Origin: Diploptera punctata
Lineage: Eukaryota; Arthropoda; Insecta; Blattodea; Blaberidae
Length of the DNA: 64,000 nt
Direction: 5' to 3'
Assembly (NCBI GenBank): GCA_030220185.1
Contig: JASPKZ010004199.1
Span: 1 to 64,000, forward strand
Shown here: positions 57,510-64,000 of the stretch, piece after piece
How the letters are laid out: each line of letters starts with the position of its first letter
Numbering within the stretch: position 1 is the stretch's first letter
Position numbers and translations under genes: made by a program
Notes under the pieces: generated by a model
What the model saw: only the letters and a program-made list of their open reading frames with translations
Told to the model about the DNA's origin: nothing
Databases searched by the model: none

Positions 57510-58220
57510 ACTTCAACTACAGTTTAAAATAAAATGGAAAAATTTGGAGTTGGGACTTTTTGTGTAGGGTGATTTATTTCATTCTGTCCACCGTGCTGGC
57601 ATGTCTTCTTCTTGACTAGCAGGCCCGGGTTCGATATCCAGCAGAGTTGAAAATTTTAATTGTTAAATTAATTTAATTAGATTACTTTAATTGTATTTTT
57701 TTTTAGTTTTGGGACCAGGAGGGGTGGTAGTGTACAGTTTTTAATGCTAGATTCTGAACCAGATTCCTATATTAAATTGCAAATTCGTCTGTCCGATTGA
57801 TACATAGGCCTAGTGGCCTCTTGGTGTTTTTCAACAGGATTAGGTTAAGTGCCAGCATCTCCACCATCCCTCATACAGCACACTTTATACTACACAGAAA
57901 CATAAACAAACAAACAAACTCATCAGATACTCCTCTCTGTACACAATACAGATGATTTAATTAGAATTATTTTTACTTGAGAATAATTCTAGCATTTTTT
58001 GGTAAAGATGCCCATATTTTCTGTTCACTTATGGCTCCGTGAATACATGATCTATATAAAGTGGCCTGCCAAAGCGGTGCATAAATTGAAAATATGTCGA
58101 ATTATTGTCATCTGTCATCCAGAGCACAAAAATTACAGTGGGTGTCATTGGAACACACACACACACATTTATATTCTGTTGATATTTACTTACCACAATT
58201 TTTAAAAAAATAAATTTTGT
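57510..58220. other. Intron; possible worn tRNA-like head
   Basis: Near 57590-57660, GCAGGCCCGGGTTCGATATC looks like a B box with a GAAAATTTTAATTG tail. A CACACACACACA run lies near 58155. Nothing else recognised. Confidence 0.35.
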
Positions 58221-58222
58221 GT

Positions 58223-58350
58223 TATATTATTTTTGGTCTAATCATCTTACCTCAATATTAATATGTTTAATTAATATTGAGGTAAGATGATCAGATCAAA
58301 AATAATATAATTAAAATAACCTCAAAATATCACTTCCTAAAATTAAATAT
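58223..58350. mobile_element. Short foldback just upstream of the KASH exon
   Basis: Target duplication TAAATTTTGTGT (58211-58222 and 58351-58362); 128 bp. The arms TATTATTTTTGGTCTAATCA / complement. Terminal motif ACCTCAAAATATCACTTCCTA at 58319-58339, then AAATTAAATAT to the end. The loop is short and no hammerhead core remains. The right copy of the duplication ends six bases before the exon. Confidence 0.88.
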
Positions 58351-58368
58351 TAAATTTTGTGTGTTTAG

Positions 58369-58594
58369 TGACAATGGAACCATCAAGTCAGAAGTAGACG
58401 ACACAACAATTCTGGCTCAAGAATATTGTTTCTTGGATCGTGTAGTCCGAGCATCTCTATCAATCCAAGCTGTAATGGTCCTACAACTCAGAGTAGCATA
58501 CATGGTTCCAACTGGAGAAGAAGACTACTCATGTGTGCAGAGCAACAACATTGCACGCATGTTGAGGTACCTGAATGGGCCTCCTCCAGTTTAA
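58369..58594 (+). CDS. Msp300: Msp300/nesprin last exon: KASH domain
   Basis: The acceptor GTGTTTAG ends at 58368; the first base completes the Ser codon from exon 54394-54566. The frame then reads DNGTIKSEVDDTTILAQEYC, FLDRVVRAS, the membrane segment SLSIQAVMVLQLRVAYMVP, TGEEDYSCVQS and NNIARMLRYLNGPPPV before TAA (58592-58594). FL.RV.RA...hydrophobic...EEDYSC..NN.AR...LRY.NGPPP is the KASH signature: it anchors nesprins in the outer nuclear membrane, and the last residues bind SUN proteins in the perinuclear space, linking cytoskeleton to nucleus. The Cys in DYSC is the residue that can form a disulfide with SUN. Oddities: Gln and Arg inside the membrane segment, and four residues fewer between NN.AR and MLRY than in vertebrate nesprins as I recall them. 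Confidence 0.9.
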
Positions 58595-59055
58595 ATATTT
58601 ATAAGCTTCCCAACATTAATAAAAAAAAAAAAAATATATACTTATAAGCTCCTAAAGAAAATTATTTGTATGAGAACAAGATAATACACCATCCTCAAAA
58701 GATTTTACCTATGTTGAAAGGTTGAAGAAAAATTTTCTATGAGAAGAGAAAGCAATTGTTTTTTTTTAAACTTATTTGAACTACGTACAAAAATTTGAAG
58801 TTGTAAATTACATATTTTATTTATGTTATTATTCTTACTATTTGAAAATACTTGGTTGTAAATTCTCATTGTTTTAATTTACATATGCATATAATTTATG
58901 ATATATTTGGCTTTAATTGTTTATCATTGTTCATTAAATTTTAAGAGAACTATTTGAAGTTGTATTATTATAAAATTGATGTGGTAGGCTGATTATCACT
59001 GCAATTTGAATCAGCATATCATAGCAGTACAGCATATTTTTGTTTTAAGGGAAAT
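58595..59055 (+). other. Probable 3' UTR of the Msp300-like gene
   Basis: It follows the KASH stop. AATAAA occurs at 58618-58623 but only 24 bases after the stop and at the start of an A-run, so it may be fortuitous. The rest is AT-rich with no coding potential. The true polyadenylation site cannot be set from sequence alone. Confidence 0.45.
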
Positions 59056-59059
59056 AATA

Positions 59060-59273
59060 ATTATAATAATAATAATAATAATACTTTATTTATTCTGGCA
59101 GAGTTAAGGCCATAAGGCCCTCTCTTCCACTCAATCAGCACAAATACAAATGAATATTTGACAAATATAGATATACACTATACTAATTATAAACAGTTAA
59201 AGATACAATAAATGTAGCAATGTAAATGTCATGTACAAACAACATTTTATAGGGTAATAACAATAATGATACG

Positions 59274-59308
<35 letters not shown>

Positions 59309-59310
59309 CT
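59060..59310 (-). mobile_element. 3' UTR copy of the Jockey/CR1-type element
   Basis: It matches 17850-18080 base for base over long stretches (ACTTTATTTATTCTGGCAGA, GTTAAGGCCATAAGGCCCTC) in the same orientation, flanked by AAT microsatellites on both sides. No coding part. Confidence 0.8.
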
Positions 59311-60540
59311 ATGTACAAAAGAGATGGTATCTTTCAAGAAAATATCCCATTTCTTCTGATGTGATACGAGATTTACATATTCCTATAATTACGGAAATAT
59401 GTTTGAAATTATACTAAGAAACATCCAAAATATGCACCTAATAATCACATATATGCTGAATAAACAGATTATTTTGTTAAATAAAAGCTCTGGAATAAGT
59501 AAACTATGAGAAACTTATAACATTGAGTTCTCGAAGCTGTTCTTTTCTGTTTCAGTTTACAATAACTAAATGTTTTAAGTTTTACACACTTAGTTGTTTC
59601 CTGTAGTTTCTTTCATGCAATTATTTTTTCTGTATTATGCTTTTCTTTATAAAAAGTATGGTTAAAAGAAACTTTGGATAGGGGAAACAATTTTGAAAGC
59701 CCAATAATATACCCCATAGATAGTATATTGTTAAACATATGTTGCAAGTCAAAACATAACAAAGTCAAGGAATGATGATTTGTATATACAGTACCCAAGC
59801 ATATAGATTTTTAACTCCTGGAATAAAAAAAAAAAATGCATGAAAATCTGGTTCATTTTGTATCAAAAGAAAATAATGCATCAAATTAGAAAGACTCAAT
59901 ATGTCCACCCATTGTGATGTGATGTTCTATAGACTATTTTTTCCAACATTCTATTGTGACAGCAGAAAAACTTCTCTTTCAACTCCATCAGATCATAAGA
60001 CAAGGATAAAACAGATGAAGTCCCTTGGAGACATCTTAATAACACTTCATGTGACCTGTTCACTGCTGTGGGGGATGTTTATTGAGATACCCTCTTACAT
60101 CTTCATGGTAGTGAAGAAAAGAGAATGTGTAAGTCCAGCTCAGGTTGTGGCATTAACCAGATCTGGAGAATGTTGAGATATTAAAATCCAACTATGGTCT
60201 TAAGCATATTGAGTCTTTGTGAGATAAGTGACATTTTCTTTCTTTTGGTATAAAAGTATCCTCATAACACAACAGGAGAATAGGGAACACTTTTTTGTAA
60301 AATGTACAATCTTTTTTTTTTTGACATGATGTAGATCTTGCAAGTGACAGTTATTCTTTTCTGCAGTAAAATTACAGCATAAGTCAAAACACTGTTATTT
60401 TGGTAAAAAGTATGTTTGGCAGTAAGTGTGAGTGAAACATCATGTTCTAGGAATAAATTTACTTGATGATTATTGTCAAACATATCTTTAGAAAGAATAA
60501 CTGTTTTTGACTTAAGCTTTTACCCAAAATAATTATACTT
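59311..60540. other. Downstream flank, nothing recognised
   Basis: Short open frames only; no recognisable gene, RNA or element ends. Confidence 0.35.
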
Positions 60541-60542
60541 GC

Positions 60543-60846
60543 AATTAGATTATTGTGTCCTTCTGCAAGTTCAATTTCAAATGTGCCTCCATTCACCCCC
60601 ATCTTTTCTTACTGTCGATTCTTCCTGTTTGTATCTTGTAACTTTTTTTTACTAGATTAATCCCTTTAATTTCATGCAAGAAAATACACAAAGTAATTAG
60701 ATTATTGTGTCCTTCTGCAAGTTCAATTTCAAATGTGCCTCCATTCACCCCCATCTTTTCTTACTGTCGATTCTTCCTGTTTGTATCTTGTAACTTTTTT
60801 TTACTAGATTAATCCCTTTAATTTCATTCAAGAAAATACACAAAGT
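60543..60846. repeat. Two-copy tandem duplication, 152-bp unit
   Basis: 60543-60694 and 60695-60846 both begin AATTAGATTATTGTGTCC and are almost identical; one visible difference is TTTCATGCAAG versus TTTCATTCAAG. No known family. Confidence 0.9.
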
Positions 60847-61216
60847 AGCACAACATTAAATTTTGTATTTTCTGCTTTAAGCCTAATACCAATTACTTTT
60901 TTAGGAAATTAACACTATGAGGTATTTATGAATAAGTTGGAGAAAATGTTTTTAATATTTCACCTCATAATGTTGTGTGTTTTCACGATACTGGTTTCAA
61001 AAGTATAATTTTACTTCCATCTTCAGTCAGTATTCTATACACAATTTTAATATAATTGCAAAAAGGTACAATATGGAAATCAATACAAAGAAAACTAAAG
61101 TGATGGCCTTTTGTGGGAAATACCCTATACCTAGCAAAATTGTTTTGGATGATGAAAATTTAGAACGAGTAAACAAATTTAATTATTTGGGTTATAATTT
61201 AACATATCAAGATGAA

Positions 61217-61460
61217 ATATTTAATTTTAGGAAGTTATATTTTGAGGTTATTTTAATTATATTATTTTTGGTCTGGACATCTTACCTCAATATTAATGTT
61301 GATTTGTTCTTGGACATGTTTCAAAACAATTCTCTGTTTTATCTTCAGCTTTCCCAAAGTCTGGGAAAGCTGAAGATAAAACAGAGAATTGTTTTGAAAC
61401 ATGTCCAAGAACAAATCAACATTAATATTGAGGTAAGATGTCCAGACCAAAAATAATATA
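61217..61460. mobile_element. Foldback element inside the retroelement 61030-61957
   Basis: Target duplication ATATCAAGATGAA (61204-61216 and 61461-61473); 244 bp. Terminal motif, minus strand, at 61228-61248. The long arms (TTGGTCTGGACATCTTACCT ... AAACAGAGAATTGTTTTG) pair almost perfectly around CCCAAAGTCTGGG. Because it splits a coding sequence (..LTYQDE | ADISKKI..) the ends are certain. Confidence 0.92.
61370..61405 (+). ncRNA. Hammerhead-ribozyme-like core
   Basis: CUGAAGA (61370-61376), U, AAAACA-gagaau-UGUUUU hairpin, GAAA, palindromic CAUG, UC ending at 61405. A mirror copy is in the left arm. Confidence 0.55.
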
Positions 61461-62089
61461 ATATCAAGATGAAGCTGATATATCAAAGAAAATCACAAAT
61501 TTTACAAAAACAACGGGGATAATTAACAGTGTAATGAAACCATCTTTAGTACAGAAGAACACAAGATTACGGCTTTATAAGGTTCTCGCAAGACCAGTAT
61601 TAAGATATGGTAGTGAAGCATGGATAATATGAAGAAGAGATTAAAGCCGAATAACAGCAAATGAGATGCGATTTATGCGCCATACAGCAGGCTATAGAAA
61701 GTGGGACCATAAAAGAAATGAGGAAATTATGGAAGAGTTGGATGTAGAACCCATTCTTTACCATATACAAAACTACCAGAACAACTGGAAAGCCCATCTT
61801 CAACGAATGCCGTCTCATAGAAATCCAAAAGCCATACTTCGCTACTGCCCCCAAGGCAAAAGATCGCTGGGACGTCCAAAAAAGCACTGGATGGAAAATT
61901 CCTCTTTGGGACCATAACAGGCCACACGGCCTAGTACTTGCATGGATGATAATGATGATCTTCAGTCAAAAACTCCAGTTGGAGTTTGGTGTTGCATCGA
62001 GAATGTCACAAATGCAGTGACGAAACCTGGGTCTGCATGGAAGTCAAGAAATATGAGGTGAGTCAAAAAAAAAAAAAACTCGAAATTAT

Positions 62090-62345
62090 TTGAGTTTGTA
62101 TTTTTTAACATTCTTACCTCATATGTTTATTTTGTTGGACGATCATTTCAAAGCTATTGCTCCATCTTCAGCTTGTCCCAAACTGGTTTTTTCTTTTCTT
62201 CAAGTTGTCGGCCCTAATGAGCCGACAACTTGAAGAAAAGAGAAAACCAGTTTGGGACAAGCTGAAGATGGAGCAATAGCTTTGAAATGATCGTCCAACA
62301 AAATAAACATATGAGGTAAGAATGTTAAAAAATACAAACTCATCA
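62090..62345. mobile_element. Foldback element with hammerhead-like core
   Basis: The arms from GAGTTTGTATTTTTTAACAT to its complement (ends near 62343) pair nearly perfectly around CCTAAT. It is the same subfamily as 56937-57496. Tail-type motifs lie further right at 62798-62818 and 62856-62876, perhaps displaced by the insertion of 62345-62790. Confidence 0.8.
62262..62295 (+). ncRNA. Hammerhead-ribozyme-like core
   Basis: CUGAAGA (62262-62268), U, GGAGC-AAUA-GCUUU hairpin with G-U pairs, GAAA, near-palindromic UGAUCG, UC at 62294-62295. The mirror copy is at about 62143-62176 on the minus strand. Confidence 0.55.
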
Positions 62346-62971
62346 TCATAGTACATTCATGAATTTAGGCCATTTGTTGACCTGTTTCGACCTCAAGAGA
62401 AACACCATCCAAAAGTTTTTTGAGTGGACGTCCTGGTATCATTTGCCGTTTTCTTTTAACCATATTTCTTTGCTGTGGGTCGTCATATTTCAATTCCTTC
62501 TGGATTTTTTCGTGTTGAGACTTGAAAGTAGTTTTGAAGTTCCTTAGGACAGGTTACTGGCCCGACGCTAAGTAGTCCAGTGGTAGGGCTGCTACCTTTT
62601 AGTCTCTGGACAGACATTAGGATACTGCATTTACTCAGTACCTGATGGAACGGTTATACCGCCGTGACTCGGTCCTCAGAGCCTCGTTTGTGAAAACGGG
62701 TTGTACCACGAGAAGGTGAGGATGAGAATTGGGTAGGAGAGGTTATACACACGTCACTACCCCTTACAACCCAAAATACACTCAAATATTAAATTAAACC
62801 TCATAATGAAACTTCCTAATGATTAAAAAAAAAAACTCAAAATTAATTAAAATAAACCTCATAGTGTTATTTCCTACCTACTTAACTTAAGGAATTTCAA
62901 AGTTTATTAATTTCTCTTTTATGTTTTTTTATGTAGATTTTTTCCCAAACAGTGAGTTCTTTGGGTTTTTC
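62346..62971. other. Flank with two tail motifs, otherwise unrecognised
   Basis: Motifs ACCTCATAATGAAACTTCCTA (62798-62818) and ACCTCATAGTGTTATTTCCTA (62856-62876) lie 58 bp apart. About 62540-62760 is a GC-richer stretch of unknown origin. TATGTAGATTTTTTCCCAAA..GAGTTCTTTGGG near 62930 resembles 52795-52830, a further repeat into which the mariner inserted. Confidence 0.4.
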
Positions 62972-64000
62972 TACGAGGGTCATACTGAAAGTTGTGAGCA
63001 ACCCATTGTTAAAATTCAAATTTCAACAATGTAACAAAAACAACTGCAGGATCGTAATCTACAGACTTTATACCATAACATTGCCGTTTTGTGGCATCAT
63101 AGCTTCTATCATGTGACCACACGCAGTGTTTCCAAAATGGCAGACATCAATGTTTTGTTTCGACAGTGCGCTGTCATTCAATTCCTTGTTAAAGAGGAAC
63201 AATCTGCTGTTGATGTTCACCAAAGACTTCAATGTGCTTATGGAGATGCCTGCATGGGTGCTTAGGAGATGGGTGAAACATTTTAAAGATGGAACACGAG
63301 TATTAAAGATGAGCCTCGTAGCGGTCGCCCACGCTCTGCCTCCACGGATTGCAACAAGGAAAGAGTTGATGTGCTCATTAGAGATGACAGGTGTATCACA
63401 GTGAATGAAATCGCTACAAAACTTGCAGTAGGACACAATGCAGTGCAAGAAATGATTCACAGCTTAGGTTACCAAAAAGTTAGTGCCCGTTGGGTTCCAC
63501 ATTTATTGAGTGAAAACCACAAACTTCTGAGAAGAACCATCGAAATGAAGGTGATGATTTTTTGACGAGTATTGTGACGAAAGCTGGTTTCATCGCTATG
63601 AGCCTGAAACAAAACGCCAGAATATGGAATGGCACCACTTGAATTTGCCATCAAAGAAAAAAGCGAAGACAGTGCAATCTGTTGGGGAAAGTTATGGGCA
63701 GTGTCTTCTGGGATGCGCAAGGTTGCATTCTGGTTGAATTTCTTGAACCTGGACAAACCATAAATGCTGCCACTATATCCAGACACTTGTGAAGCTCCGT
63801 CGTGCATTGCACGATAAACGCCCTGGAAGGAAGATCATTCTGCAACACGATAACACGTGTCCTCACACTGCTCATGCCACTGTGGAGAAGATCAGGACAT
63901 TTGGGTGGGAAACTCTTCCACATCCTCCCTATAGTCCCAATTTGGCACCCTCCGACTACCATCTTTTCGGTTCTGTGAAGGAGAAGATGAGAGGCCAACG
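62972..64000 (+). pseudogene. mariner transposase, frame-disrupted, running off the window
   Basis: The left inverted repeat probably begins TACGAGGGTCATACTGAAAG at the TA. From 63137 the plus strand encodes MADINVLFRQCAVIQFLVKE, then in shifting frames RRWVKHFKDG, EPRSGRPRSAS, DRCITVNEIATKLAVGHNAV (helix-turn-helix region) and LGYQKVSARWVPHLL. The catalytic residues of a D,D34D triad are visible: Asp of DESWF (63577), Asp of HDNT (63849-63851) and Asp of NLAPSDYHLF (63954-63956), with 34 residues between the last two. Several frameshifts make it inactive. The right end lies beyond 64000. Confidence 0.9.

Larger units (their letters stand above)
61030..61957 (+). pseudogene. 5'-truncated non-LTR element with an inner foldback
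   Basis: Target duplication ATCTTCAGTCA (61019-61029 and 61958-61968). The plus strand encodes MEINTKKTKVMAFCGKYPIP, ...KFNYLGYNLTYQDE, broken by the foldback 61217-61460, then TGIINSVMKPSLVQKNTRLR, RYGSEAWII, a stop, ITANEMRFMRHTAGY and the tail ...RYCPQGKRSLGRPKKHW. It belongs to the same lineage as 18900-19880. The RT catalytic part is missing. Confidence 0.85.
60901..62050. mobile_element. Foldback split by a non-LTR element
   Basis: The left arm has the terminal motif on the minus strand (60902-60922), then AAGTTGGAGAAAATG..., CACCTCATAATGTTGTGTGT, and a minus-strand hammerhead-like core (GAAAC...GGAAGUA/UACUUUU...CUGAAGA, about 60992-61026). The retroelement 61030-61957 cuts through this core. 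After it, CTTCAGTCAAAAACTCCAGT resumes the loop; the right arm is poorly preserved. Confidence 0.6.

Noticed and set aside
59901..60176. A small gene (91 residues) downstream
   Set aside because: No domain, no codon or splice support, random-looking composition.
61217..61460. Foldbacks as ordinary DNA-transposon MITEs
   Set aside because: Target duplications are long and variable and one end carries a unique tail; the Penelope route fits better.

Overview
This window looks like insect nuclear DNA. It is AT-rich, has GT-AG introns, and is crowded with non-LTR retrotransposons, tRNA-derived SINEs, a Penelope-like element, piggyBac, hAT, mariner and pogo remnants. The style of the retrotransposons (C-terminal tails with WAGHVARMGNERRAWKLLVG-type residues) suggests a cockroach or termite; that placement is inference.

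One host gene runs left to right through most of the window: the 3' portion of Msp300 / nesprin-1 (SYNE1-like), a giant spectrin-repeat protein of the outer nuclear membrane. I can place ten exons: 1912-2044, 12614-12788, 27730-34895, 39853-40161, 46291-46617, 48426-48691, 50559-50758, 52287-52526, 54394-54566 and 58369-58594. Splice phases agree at every junction. The last exon encodes a KASH domain ending NGPPPV and a stop. The 7.2-kb exon 27730-34895 holds about 10.6 copies of a nearly identical 519-bp (173-residue) repeat followed by spectrin-type coiled coil. Several exons carry a one-base indel or a stop; most indels lie in homopolymers or near-identical repeats, so assembly error is more likely than gene death, but this is not proven.

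Almost everything between the exons is mobile DNA. Left part (1-12.6 kb): a complete-ended hAT remnant, a piggyBac remnant with TTAA ends, SINEs, an LTR fragment and a Penelope-derived foldback. 13-20 kb: tRNA-like cassettes, a SINE and degenerate non-LTR elements. 20.2-27.7 kb: a three-level nest in which a non-LTR element contains a Penelope-like element (GIY-YIG plus RT, with a mirrored copy of its 3' end), which in turn contains a second non-LTR element. 35-62 kb: foldback elements, a solo LTR, a pogo/Tigger remnant, non-LTR fragments (one with RNase H) and more SINEs. The right edge is a broken mariner.

The most interesting pattern is a set of short foldback elements. Many carry a hammerhead-ribozyme-like core (CUGAAGA-N-hairpin-GAAA, several followed by a palindromic stem III and UC or UU), are flanked by long target-site duplications of about 9-15 bp, and many share one terminal motif close to CCTCATAGTGTTACTTCCTA. 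The Penelope-like element here carries the same core at both ends. This suggests a population of non-autonomous, Penelope-mobilised, ribozyme-bearing retroposons.
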